The notes below the pieces were generated by a model. That model was not told the origin of the DNA. It did no database searches and was given only the letters and a program-made list of their open reading frames with translations. Source: Crossiella equi (GTDB taxonomy: Bacteria > Actinomycetota > Actinomycetes > Mycobacteriales > Pseudonocardiaceae). From it: a DNA stretch of 64,000 nucleotides. Of the stretch, positions 33,260-57,570 are shown piece after piece. The translations under genes and the position numbers were made by a program. How positions within the stretch are numbered: position 1 is the stretch's first letter; every line of letters begins with the position of its first letter. The stretch is taken from positions 2,294,001-2,358,000 of the forward strand of contig NZ_JAGIOO010000001.1 of NCBI RefSeq assembly GCF_017876755.1, written 5' to 3'.

Positions 33260-33544
33260 ATGGAGGAACCGGTCATGGTGGCCAAGACCGGGCCCGCGGT
33301 CCGGGAGGCGCTCGACGGGGAGAACCGCGCCGCGTTCGAGCAGGAGTTCCGGCAGGCCCTGGAAGCGGCCCGCGAGACCTTCGACCTGGCCCCGCTCTCG
33401 GCCGTCGTCTGGAAGTGGTGGCGACTGGCGCAGACGGAGGCCAACTACGACCCCGCACTGGACGAGGAGATCGACCGCTACCGCAACGGCGACGAGTCGC
33501 TGCTGCACCCGGCACCCGGTGACGAGAAGGGCGACGCGCCATGA
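33260..33544 (+). CDS. DUF6247-like putative antitoxin
   Basis: A 94-residue acidic protein from ATG 33260 with AGGAGG eight bases ahead. It reads 'VREALDGENRAAFEQEFRQALEAARETFDLAPLSAVVWKWWRLAQTEANYDPALDEEIDRY'-like, a short helical protein matching the actinobacterial DUF6247 pattern (as I recall it). Its last codons overlap the next gene by four bases (ATGA), and the next product is a small RelE-like protein, so it is the probable antitoxin of the pair. No DNA-binding motif stands out. Confidence 0.65.
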   Translation: MEEPVMVAKTGPAVREALDGENRAAFEQEFRQALEAARETFDLAPLSAVVWKWWRLAQTEANYDPALDEEIDRYRNGDESLLHPAPGDEKGDAP

Positions 33545-33819
33545 CGTACACGGTGAAGCTGGCCACGGTCGCCATCGACACCCACCTCGGCGCCACCGCC
33601 GGGCAACGAGCGGCTTTCGACGAGCTCAAAGCCCGGCTGGCGGCCAGCCCGAGAGAACAGGGCACGTACAACACGAAGAAGGACCAGTACTCCGCGGACC
33701 TGGGTCGGCACGGTCTGGTCCTGTACACCGTCCACGACGCGAACGTCACCGTCGCGGTCTGGCGCATCCAGTTCTTCGGTCAGGGCCCCGCCACCTCCGG
33801 ATCGGTGGCGGGGCCCTGA
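33541..33819 (+). CDS. RelE/ParE-like putative toxin
   Basis: A 92-residue protein, translationally coupled to the putative antitoxin. 'TAGQRAAFDELKARLAASPREQGTYNTKKDQYSADLG' followed by the strands 'HGLVLYTVHDANVTVAVWRIQFFG' has the helix-hairpin-strand order of RelE/ParE-fold toxins. No classical catalytic triad can be confirmed by eye. The final residues (GQGPATSGSVAGP) are encoded by an 18-bp terminator hairpin, so the C-terminus is dictated by DNA structure. RelE-type toxins cleave mRNA on ribosomes; here this is an inference from fold. Confidence 0.6.
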   Translation: MTYTVKLATVAIDTHLGATAGQRAAFDELKARLAASPREQGTYNTKKDQYSADLGRHGLVLYTVHDANVTVAVWRIQFFGQGPATSGSVAGP

Positions 33820-33821
33820 CC
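33778..33821. terminator. Strong bidirectional terminator overlapping the toxin stop codon
   Basis: GGTCAGGGCCCCGCCACC (33778-33795) pairs perfectly with 33804-33821, an 18-bp stem with an eight-base loop. It contains the toxin TGA (33817-33819) and ends one base before the stop codon of the convergent aryl-AMP ligase gene, so it can serve both transcription units. Confidence 0.85.
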
Positions 33822-35426
33822 TCAGCGGCGCAGCCGGGTGGCCACCTCGCGCTTGTCGATCTTGCCCACGGCGGTGCGCGGCAGGTCCGCCATGGTCTCC
33901 ACCAGGTCCGGCAGCTTGTACTGCGCCAGGCCCCGGCCGGTGAGGAACTGCTTCAGCTCGCGCAGGGACGGGGTGTCGCCTTCGGGGACCAGGACGGCGC
34001 AGACGCGTTCGCCCAGCATCTCGTCCGGGACCGGGATGACGGCGACCTGGCGGATGGCCGGGTGGGCCAGGAGGTGTTCCTCGAGCTCCTCGGCCGAGAC
34101 GTTCTCACCGCCCCGGTTGATGACCTCCTTGACCCGGCCCGTCACGACCAGGTGGCCCGTGGGCAGGCGGCGGACCAGGTCGCCGCTGCGGTAGTAGCCG
34201 TCCGGGGTGATCGCGGTCTCGTTGTGCTTGGCCGCGCGGTAGTAGCCCCGGATCGTGTACGGGCCCCGGACCAGGAGCTCGCCCGTCTCGCCCTCGGGGA
34301 CGTCCGCGCCCTGGCCGTCGACGATGCGGAGCTCGTCGGCCGCGGACAGCGGGCGGCCCTGGCTGATCTCGACGAGGTCGTCCGGGTCGTCCGCCCGGGT
34401 GTAGTTGAGCAGGCCCTCGGCCATGCCGAAGACCTGTTGCAGGCGGCAGGAGAGCTGGCCCGGGAGCTCTTTCGCCGGTTCCGGGGCCAGTTTCGCGCCG
34501 CCCACCTGGAGCAGGCGCAGGGAGGACAGGTCGCCGTCCTCCCATTCGGTGGCCTGGCCCCACAGCATCGCCAGCGGTGGGACCAGGGCCGTGACCGTCG
34601 CGCGCGAGCGTTCGATGAGCGGGAAGGCGTTGTCCGGGCTGGGATCGGACAGGAAGACCGCCGTGCCGCCCACGCCCAGGACACCCAGGACGCCCGGGCA
34701 GGCCAGCGGGAAGTTGTGCGCCACCGGCAGGGCGACCAGGTAGACGTCCTCGGCCGTCAGCTCGCAGACCTCGGCGCTGGCGCGCGCGTTGTAGGCGTAG
34801 TCGTCGTGGGTGCGCGGGATCAGCTTCGGCAGGCCCGTGGTACCGCCCGAGACCAGCAGCAGCGCCACGTCCGAGGCGTCGACCTCCGGCAGCGGCACCG
34901 GGTCGGCGTCCACAGTGGACAGCGAGGTGCCGATCCCGCCCGGGTCGCCCAGCACCAGGACGTGCTCGACCGACGGGACCCGGGCCACCACCTCGGCCGC
35001 CAGGCCCCGGTAGTCGAAGCCGCCGAAGATGTCCGGGATGACGTAGGCCACCGCCCCGGACAGCTCGGCCAGGTGGCCGATCTCGTGCGAGCGGTGCGCG
35101 GGCAGGGTGAGCGCCGGGACCGCGCCGACGCGCAGCAGCGCGAACAGCAGCACCACGAACTCGGCGACGTTGGGCAGCTGCACGACCACGCGGTCGCCCT
35201 GCCGGATGCCGAGCACGAGCAGCCCGGCGGCCATCCGGTCCGCGGCGGTGTCCAGCTCGGTGTAGGTCAGCCGCCGGTCGCCGTCCACCAGCGCGGTCCG
35301 CTCGCCGTACTCCCTCGCCCAGGTGCGCAGCAGCTCGCCGAAGGGCACCCCGCGCCAGTACCCGGCCTCGCGGTAGCGCGCGGCGTACTCGGCGGGGAAG
35401 GGCACGAATCCGTCTAATGTAGACAC
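33822..35426 (-). CDS. Aryl-AMP ligase, probably salicylate-activating (DhbE/EntE/MbtA family)
   Basis: A 534-residue stand-alone adenylation enzyme from GTG 35426 (GAGG six bases ahead). It activates the aryl cap and loads it onto the ArCP of the NRPS encoded just upstream (gap of eight bases). Motifs: 'LLLVSGGTTGLPKLIPRTH', 'PVAHNFPLACPGVLG', 'QVFGMAEGLLNYTR', 'YYRSGDLVRRLPTGHL', 'GRVKEVINRGGENVSAEE', catalytic Lys in 'AVGKIDKRE'. Pocket positions corresponding to DhbE Asn235, Ser240 and Val337 are Asn238, Cys243 and Leu340. As I recall, Cys and Leu at these places mark salicylate rather than 2,3-dihydroxybenzoate enzymes. No aryl acid synthesis gene is in the window. Confidence 0.92.
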   Translation of the reverse strand: MSTLDGFVPFPAEYAARYREAGYWRGVPFGELLRTWAREYGERTALVDGDRRLTYTELDTAADRMAAGLLVLGIRQGDRVVVQLPNVAEFVVLLFALLRVGAVPALTLPAHRSHEIGHLAELSGAVAYVIPDIFGGFDYRGLAAEVVARVPSVEHVLVLGDPGGIGTSLSTVDADPVPLPEVDASDVALLLVSGGTTGLPKLIPRTHDDYAYNARASAEVCELTAEDVYLVALPVAHNFPLACPGVLGVLGVGGTAVFLSDPSPDNAFPLIERSRATVTALVPPLAMLWGQATEWEDGDLSSLRLLQVGGAKLAPEPAKELPGQLSCRLQQVFGMAEGLLNYTRADDPDDLVEISQGRPLSAADELRIVDGQGADVPEGETGELLVRGPYTIRGYYRAAKHNETAITPDGYYRSGDLVRRLPTGHLVVTGRVKEVINRGGENVSAEELEEHLLAHPAIRQVAVIPVPDEMLGERVCAVLVPEGDTPSLRELKQFLTGRGLAQYKLPDLVETMADLPRTAVGKIDKREVATRLRR

Positions 35427-35434
35427 TGCAATCC

Positions 35435-38400
35435 TCACTCGCCCGCGGTGCGGGACAGTTCGGCCTCGACCTCGTCGGCGGACATCTCCAGCACGGCCAG
35501 GTAGATCTCGGCGACCTGGTCCAGCCGGCCGGGGGTGGTCTCGGCCGCCTCCAGCTGGGCGGCCATGGTACCCACGGACAGCGTGGCGAACAGCAGCTTC
35601 ACCGACACGGCCGTGGTGTCCAGGGCCTCGCGCAGCTTGCTCACGATCGAGGTGGCCAGCACGGAGTCGCCGCCGCGCTGGAAGAAGTCGTCGTCCACGC
35701 CGATCGGCGGGCCGCCCACGACCTCCTGCCACACCAGCGCGATGACCTTCTCCAGGTTCGACCGCGGTGCCACGAACGGGCGGGAGTTGTCCTGCTCGTC
35801 CCACAGCTGCTGCACCGCCCGGCGGTTGATCTTGCCGTTGGCGGTCAGCGGCAGCTCGTCCAGCACGAGCACGCGCTCGGGCACCATGTGCGGCGGCAGG
35901 GCCTCGCGGACCCGCTCGCGCAGCTCGTCCCCGGTGACGCCGGTGGCGGCCACGGCCGCGACGAGGGCGGCGCCCGGGGCCCGGGTCACCCCGGCGATGG
36001 CTCGGCCGACGCCGTCCAGGGCGCCGAGCGCGGTCTCCACCTCGCCCAGCTCGATGCGGAACCCGCGCAGCTTGACCTGGTGGTCGCGGCGGCCGAGGAA
36101 CTCCAGCGTGCCGTCCGGCCAGTACCGGCCGAGGTCGCCGGTGCGGTACCAGCGCTGCCCGTGGTGGGTGACGAACCGGTCAGCGGTGCGCTCGACGTCG
36201 CCGCGGTAGCCGTTGGCCACGCCGTCGCCGCCGATCCACAGCTCACCGGCCACCCAGTCCGGGCAGTCCCGGCCGCGCGCGTCGACCACGCGCAGCCGCA
36301 CGTTGGCCAGCGGCGTGCCGTAGGGCACCGAGACCCAGTGCGCGGGCACCTGGCCGCCGACCACCTCGCACACGGTGGAGTGGATGGCGGTCTCGGTCGT
36401 GCCGCCGAGGCCGACGAACCGGGCGCCGGGCACCTGGGCCGCCAGTCGGCCGGGCAGGTCGACGGTGACCCAGTCGCCGCCGAGCAGCACCAGGCGCAGC
36501 GACTGCCCGAGGTTCCCGGCGGTGAGCAGCATGTCCAGCAGCGGCGGCACGCAGTTGACGATGGTGACGCCGCGTTCGCGCACCAGGTCGGCCCACTGGG
36601 TGGCCTCGCGGCGTTCGCTCTCGCTGACCAGCACGAGCGCGCCGCCGACGGACAGCGGCCCGAAGATGTCGAACACGGACAGGTCGAAGTCCAGCGCGGA
36701 CACCCCGAGCGTGCGGTCGGCGGCACCGATCGCGTAGCGCGCGTTGAGGTCGTCGATGGTGTTGACCGCGGCGCGGTGCGGTACCTCCACGCCCTTGGGC
36801 TCGCCGGTGGAGCCCGAGGTGAACAGCACGTAGGCCGGGGTCTGCTCGTCGCCGAACACCGGCTCGGCGGGCTCGCCGGAGCACGCCTCGGCGAGGCGGT
36901 CGGCGTCCAGCACCAGGCGCACCCCGGCGCGGGCGTGGATGCGTTCCCGGCGGGCCTGCGGCTGCTCGACGCTGACCGGGACGTAGGTGCCCCCGGCGGC
37001 GAGCACGCCGAGCACCGCGACGACCTGGTCCGGGCCCTTGGGCAGGGTGACCGCGACGGCCTCGCCGGGCTCGACGCCCCTGGTCAGCAGGGCCCCGGCG
37101 ACGCGGCGGGCGCGGTCGGCCAGCTCGCCGTAGGTCAGCTCACCGTCGGCGCCCCACAGCACGGCGGGTGCGTCCGGGGTCTGCGCCGCCTGGCGGAAGA
37201 ACCGCTCGTGCAGGCGGGCGCCGGAGCGCGGCGCGTCGGTGGCGTTGGCGGCCTCGCGCACGGCCAGCTGGGTGGCGGGCAGCAGCGCGGGCACCGGCTG
37301 GTGCCAGTCGGAGGTCTCGGAGCCGAGCCAGTGCACGAGCGAGCGGTAGGCCTCGAACATGCCGTCCATCAGCCCGGGTGGGAAAGCGGCCTCGCGGATG
37401 TCCCAGTTGACCAGCAGACCACCGTTGACCTCGGTGACCTGGGCGTCCAGCAGCACCTGCGGGCCCTGGGAGATGATCCACACCGGCTCACCGAAGCTGG
37501 CCTTCACGCCTGCGTCGAACAGCTCGCCGAGGTTGAGCGCGGAGGTGTAGACGACCGGCGCGAGGACCTGTTCGCCGTTGGCGCGGGACAGGTCGCGCAG
37601 CACCTCCACACCGGAGTAGTCGGCGTAGGCGGCGTCGGTGTGCATGCGGCCCTGCAGGCGGCGCGCGTCCTCCAGGAAGGAGCGCGGCTCGGACAGGTCG
37701 ACATCCAGCAGCACCGAGCTGGTGAAGTCGCCGACGAGCTTGTTCACGTCGGCGTGGGTGTTCTCGCGGTCGAACAGCGGCAGGTTGAGCAGGAACCGGG
37801 GCTGGCCGCTCCACGCCGCGAGCACCTCGGCGAACACGGTGGCCAGGGCCATCGCCGGGGTGATGCGGTGCTGGTGGGCGCGCTCGATGAGGCGCTGCTT
37901 GTCCTCCGGCGCCAGCCACAGGTGCTTGCGCACCGTGCGCAGCGCGTCCACGCGGTCGTTCTCCGGCACCAGGGGCAGGTCGGGTGCGGCGGGCAGCTCC
38001 GGCAGGCGGCTCTGCCACCAGCTGCGCGCGCGGTCCCAGGCGTCCTTGCGCAGCGGGGCGCGTTCGGCGAGGTAGCGCGGGTAGCTGTAGTCGATGGGCG
38101 GGAGGGTCTGCCCGTGGTAGAGCGCGGCGAGGTCGGCGAGCAGCACGCGGAAGCTGAGCGCGTCCGCGGCGACCATGTCCACGTCCACGTGCAGGCGGGT
38201 GCGGCCGCCGGGCAGGCGGGTGAGCTGGAGCGCGAAAACCTGGCCGCCCTCGATGTCGAGGAGCTGGTGCGACCACTGCTCGCGGATCTCCGCCAGCCGC
38301 GCCTCGACCGCGTCCTCGGCCCGCTCGCGCAGGTCCTCCACGGTCAGCGACTCGCGGCTGGCCCCGGGCTGGATGCGCTGGCTGCCGTCGTCGTTGATGA

Positions 38401-38860
38401 CCGCGCGCAGCATGCCGTGCCGGGCGACGAGCGCGTGCACGGCGGGCGCGAGCCGGTCCGGGTCGACGTCGGCGCCGTCGAACTCGACGTAGAGGTGCGC
38501 GCCGACCGCGCCGAGGGCCTGCCCGTCCCCGCGGCCCACCCAGTAGGCGTGCTGCATCAGGGCGAGCGGGAACGGCGCCTCGCTGTCGAAGGCGACCGGG
38601 GGCGGCGCGGGGGCGGCGGGGGCCGGGGCGAGGCGGTCGCCGAGGAGCTCGAACCACTCGCCGATGGAGGGCCGCTCGGCCAGCTCGGCGAAGGTCACCT
38701 CGATGCCGCGCTTGCGCCACTGGCCCGCGAGCCGCATCAGCCGGATGGAGTCCAGCCCCAGCTCGATGAGGTTGTCGGCGTCCTGGAGGTCGCCGGGAGC
38801 CCGGTCAACCAGTTCGGCTACTTCCCGACGCAGGTCATCGGCTGTCGCGCGTTCCGACAC
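35435..38860 (-). CDS. NRPS: ArCP-Cy-A-PCP (aryl-capped heterocycle module)
   Basis: A 1141-residue protein from GTG 38860 (AAGGGAG nine bases ahead). Domains by residue: ArCP about 5-75 (LIELGLDSIRLM, Ser near 38); cyclisation domain about 95-520 with the DxxxxDxxS motif DMVAADALS near 228; adenylation domain about 540-1010 (FTSGSTGEPKG near 682); PCP about 1030-1105 (FFQRGGDSVLAT). The pocket reads D-L-F-N-L-G-L-I-H-K; N278, G301 and H331 resemble the Thr code (DFWNIGMVHK), and it differs from the Cys code DLYNLSLIWK, so a (methyl)oxazoline from Ser or Thr is expected. No epimerase or thioesterase. It shares an operon with the aryl-AMP ligase and diverges from the second NRPS across tandem iron boxes. 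Confidence 0.92.
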   Translation of the reverse strand: MSERATADDLRREVAELVDRAPGDLQDADNLIELGLDSIRLMRLAGQWRKRGIEVTFAELAERPSIGEWFELLGDRLAPAPAAPAPPPVAFDSEAPFPLALMQHAYWVGRGDGQALGAVGAHLYVEFDGADVDPDRLAPAVHALVARHGMLRAVINDDGSQRIQPGASRESLTVEDLRERAEDAVEARLAEIREQWSHQLLDIEGGQVFALQLTRLPGGRTRLHVDVDMVAADALSFRVLLADLAALYHGQTLPPIDYSYPRYLAERAPLRKDAWDRARSWWQSRLPELPAAPDLPLVPENDRVDALRTVRKHLWLAPEDKQRLIERAHQHRITPAMALATVFAEVLAAWSGQPRFLLNLPLFDRENTHADVNKLVGDFTSSVLLDVDLSEPRSFLEDARRLQGRMHTDAAYADYSGVEVLRDLSRANGEQVLAPVVYTSALNLGELFDAGVKASFGEPVWIISQGPQVLLDAQVTEVNGGLLVNWDIREAAFPPGLMDGMFEAYRSLVHWLGSETSDWHQPVPALLPATQLAVREAANATDAPRSGARLHERFFRQAAQTPDAPAVLWGADGELTYGELADRARRVAGALLTRGVEPGEAVAVTLPKGPDQVVAVLGVLAAGGTYVPVSVEQPQARRERIHARAGVRLVLDADRLAEACSGEPAEPVFGDEQTPAYVLFTSGSTGEPKGVEVPHRAAVNTIDDLNARYAIGAADRTLGVSALDFDLSVFDIFGPLSVGGALVLVSESERREATQWADLVRERGVTIVNCVPPLLDMLLTAGNLGQSLRLVLLGGDWVTVDLPGRLAAQVPGARFVGLGGTTETAIHSTVCEVVGGQVPAHWVSVPYGTPLANVRLRVVDARGRDCPDWVAGELWIGGDGVANGYRGDVERTADRFVTHHGQRWYRTGDLGRYWPDGTLEFLGRRDHQVKLRGFRIELGEVETALGALDGVGRAIAGVTRAPGAALVAAVAATGVTGDELRERVREALPPHMVPERVLVLDELPLTANGKINRRAVQQLWDEQDNSRPFVAPRSNLEKVIALVWQEVVGGPPIGVDDDFFQRGGDSVLATSIVSKLREALDTTAVSVKLLFATLSVGTMAAQLEAAETTPGRLDQVAEIYLAVLEMSADEVEAELSRTAGE

Positions 38861-38910
38861 GGGCTTGCACTCCCTTGTGATCCAGGCTGCATGGCACACT
38901 GGCCCCTTGC

Positions 38911-38929
38911 GAAAGGAAGGCTAACCTAA
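38911..38929. promoter_or_regulatory. Iron box 1 between the divergent NRPS genes
   Basis: GAAAGGAAGGCTAACCTAA matches TTAGGTTAGGCTAACCTAA at 14 of 19 positions, with a perfect right half AGGCTAACCTAA. It lies between the two NRPS start codons. Confidence 0.8.
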
Positions 38930-38944
38930 GCAAGGTAAGCCTCA
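38926..38944. promoter_or_regulatory. Iron box 2, overlapping the first
   Basis: CTAAGCAAGGTAAGCCTCA matches the iron-box consensus at about 11 of 19 positions and overlaps the first box by four bases. The pair suggests two regulator dimers side by side controlling both NRPS promoters. Confidence 0.5.
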
Positions 38945-38983
38945 AAGACCCAGAACAGCCGCGCTCTCCGAGGACGACGACTG

Positions 38984-55635
<16,652 letters not shown>

Positions 55636-55686
55636 TTCCGTTATCAGTCCAGCACAGGCCCGTGATCGACCACCCGGCCGAGTACT

Positions 55687-55705
55687 TTAGGGTTGGCTAA
55701 CCTAA
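55687..55705. promoter_or_regulatory. Iron box upstream of the siderophore-binding protein gene
   Basis: TTAGGGTTGGCTAACCTAA matches the iron-box consensus at 17 of 19 positions, the best in the window. It lies 29 bases before the ATG, so iron repression of the binding protein is very likely. Confidence 0.9.
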
Positions 55706-55734
55706 TCGGCCGAAACCGAAAGAAGGACATCCGT

Positions 55735-56760
55735 ATGACGACGCGAACGCACAGGTCGTCGAGTCGACTCCTCCGTCTGGCCGCTGCCGCCACCGCACTG
55801 GTGCTCGGCCTGACCGCGTGCGGCGGGGGTTCCGACGCGCCCGCGCAGTCCGACCCGTCGTCCGGCGCCGCGCCCGGATTCCCCGTCACCATCACCCACA
55901 AGCTCGGCACCACGACCATCACGTCGCAGCCCAAGCGCATCGTGGTGCTGGGCGAGACCGACCTGGACGCGCTGCTGGCGCTGGGCATCCAGCCCATCGC
56001 CGTCGTCAAGACCGGTTTCCCGGACGGTGTCTCGCCGTGGGCCAAGCAGAAGCTGACCGGCTCGCCCACCCAGCTCACCGTGGGCGACAACGGCTTCGAC
56101 CCGGAGCAGATCCTGAAGCTGGAGCCGGACCTGGTCCTGGCCAACTACGACTACTACCTCGACAAGTACTTCGCCAAGCTCAACGCGATCGTGCCCACCA
56201 CCGGCTACGAGACCGGCCCCAGCGAGGACAGCTGGCAGCAGGTCACCCGCCAGGTCGGCAAGGCCGTGGGCAAGAGCGCGGAGGCCGAGAAGCTGGTCAC
56301 CGACACCGAGGCCAAGATCGCCGGGGTGCGCAAGTCCACCCCGGAGCTGACCGGCAAGCCGTTCGCCTTCGCCGTGTCCGGGCAGACCGGCACCATGATG
56401 GTCCTGAAGTCCAAGACCGACACCGCCACCAAGCTGCTCGGCGAGTTCGGCCTGGTGCTCCCGCCCGCCATCGAGTCGCTGCCCGGTGAGGGCTTCGCGG
56501 CCGAGCTCAGCGCCGAGCGCTACGACGTGCTCGACCAGCCGGTGCTGATCACCTACTACAACGACAACAAGCAGCACCAGGCCGATGTCGAGGGCAACGG
56601 GCTGTTCTCCAAGCTCAAGGCGGTCAGCAAGGGCGGCAACGTCGTGCTCGACCTGGCCCAGTTCTACTCCATCCGCACCCCGTCGCCGCTGGGCATCCAG
56701 TACGCGGTGGACGTGCTGGTGCCGAAGCTGTCCGACGCGGTGAAGAAGACCGCGGCCTGA
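55735..56760 (+). CDS. Iron-siderophore ABC transporter substrate-binding lipoprotein (FecB/FepB type)
   Basis: A 341-residue lipoprotein. The signal ends in the lipobox LTAC; AGAAGGA lies ahead of the ATG. The periplasmic-binding fold shows 'GTTTITSQPKRIVVLGETDLDALLALGIQPIAV', 'DPEQILKLEPDLVLANYDYY' and 'LDLAQFYSIRTPSPLGIQYAVDVLVPKL', the pattern of ferric-siderophore binding proteins. It stands alone after the NRPS genes without permeases of its own, so it probably serves the FecCD transporter encoded at 30-33 kb, whose operon lacks a FecB-type protein. A strong iron box and a terminator flank it. Confidence 0.92.
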   Translation: MTTRTHRSSSRLLRLAAAATALVLGLTACGGGSDAPAQSDPSSGAAPGFPVTITHKLGTTTITSQPKRIVVLGETDLDALLALGIQPIAVVKTGFPDGVSPWAKQKLTGSPTQLTVGDNGFDPEQILKLEPDLVLANYDYYLDKYFAKLNAIVPTTGYETGPSEDSWQQVTRQVGKAVGKSAEAEKLVTDTEAKIAGVRKSTPELTGKPFAFAVSGQTGTMMVLKSKTDTATKLLGEFGLVLPPAIESLPGEGFAAELSAERYDVLDQPVLITYYNDNKQHQADVEGNGLFSKLKAVSKGGNVVLDLAQFYSIRTPSPLGIQYAVDVLVPKLSDAVKKTAA

Positions 56761-56772
56761 CCCAGGCTTCCC

Positions 56773-56807
56773 GACGGGGCCCGCACCACACCGGTGCGGG
56801 CCCCGTC
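56773..56807. terminator. Bidirectional hairpin terminator
   Basis: GACGGGGCCCGCACC (56773-56787) pairs perfectly with 56793-56807, a 15-bp stem with the loop ACACC. It lies between the binding-protein gene and a convergent hypothetical gene. Confidence 0.9.
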
Positions 56808-56812
56808 GTGCG

Positions 56813-57400
56813 TCACCTCCGCAGCGGTCCGTCGTAGACCACGGTGCCGGACTCGTCGTAGAGCCGGATACTGAACTCCCGCAACGCTTCCCACACCTGG
56901 TCGGCCCCGTGGAAGACCGCGTCCACCCGGTCCTCCCGGGTGGCGGTCCCGGCCGCCTCCTTGGCCGCCAGGGCCCGTTCGGCGGGCAGGTCCAGCTCGT
57001 GCGCCACAGCGAAGGTGCCGTCCACCACGTCGGCCACCCGCACGGCCCGGTCCGGGCCGACCAGCTCCACCCGGACCACCCCGGGGGCCAGCGCCCCGGC
57101 CAGCTCCGGCCGGTCGTTCCACACGTGGAAGGGCCGTTCGTCGAAGTTCCGGCCCCAGCCGCGGCGCATGATGCTGAACAACGTCCGCCGCCCCGGGTGG
57201 CAGTGGCACAGGGCCTCGGGCCCGGTGTCCTTGTGCGCCAGCAGGATCCCGCCGGTCCGCGCCCCGGGCCGCCACCCCGCGTGCCGCACGGCACGCACGT
57301 CCCCGCCCGCGGCCTCCACGTCCAGGTAGGCCTGGGCGAAGACCTCCAGCTCGGCGACCAGCGCGAGCGTCTCGTCCTCGTCGTTCTGTGTCGGTGTCAT
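56813..57400 (-). CDS. Hypothetical protein, 195 aa
   Basis: From ATG 57400 the product has about 195 residues (MTPTQNDEDETLALVAELEVFAQ...). A helical opening is followed by 'GWRPGARTGGILLAHKDTGPEALCHCHPGRRTLFSIMRRGWG', 'PFHVWNDRP', 'VRVADVVDGTFAVAHELDLPAERALAAKEAAGTATREDRVDAVFHGADQVWEAL'-like text and a final beta hairpin 'IRLYDESGTVVYDG'. The cluster CHCHPG could bind metal. I do not recognise the family. No signal or membrane segment. It is convergent with the siderophore-binding protein gene and lies at the edge of the insertion-sequence region; a link to the siderophore is not shown. Confidence 0.6.
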   Translation of the reverse strand: MTPTQNDEDETLALVAELEVFAQAYLDVEAAGGDVRAVRHAGWRPGARTGGILLAHKDTGPEALCHCHPGRRTLFSIMRRGWGRNFDERPFHVWNDRPELAGALAPGVVRVELVGPDRAVRVADVVDGTFAVAHELDLPAERALAAKEAAGTATREDRVDAVFHGADQVWEALREFSIRLYDESGTVVYDGPLRR

Positions 57401-57484
57401 CGGCGCCAGCCTCACCCGCTCCGACGGCCGCGCGCATCGGGGTCATCCCCGATCCCGCCCGGACGTCAGCCCACACACGACGAA

Positions 57485-57514
57485 GGGCGGAACACCGCAC
57501 CCGGTGTCCCGCCC
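57485..57514. terminator. Hairpin, probably the former terminator of mbtH-panD
   Basis: GGGCGGAACACC (57485-57496) pairs with GGTGTCCCGCCC (57503-57514) with one mismatch; outer bases CGAAG/CTTCG (57481-57485, 57516-57520) extend it. Without the insertion sequence it would stand about 45-80 bases after the panD stop codon, read on the minus strand. Confidence 0.65.
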
Positions 57515-57570
57515 TCTTCGCCGGTGGTCCGACAGGCCCCGAACCCGTCGGCCCACCTCATGGTCCTAGC

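Noticed and set aside
33822-35426. 2,3-dihydroxybenzoate ligase (EntE/DhbE) as the ligase substrate call
   Set aside because: The Cys243 and Leu340 positions fit salicylate enzymes, and no dhbA/B/C-type genes are present.
36000-36800. Cysteine as the substrate of the cyclising module (thiazoline siderophore)
   Set aside because: The pocket N-L-G-L-I-H differs from the Cys code N-L-S-L-I-W at key places and is closer to Thr; Ser/Thr oxazoline is preferred, though not proven.
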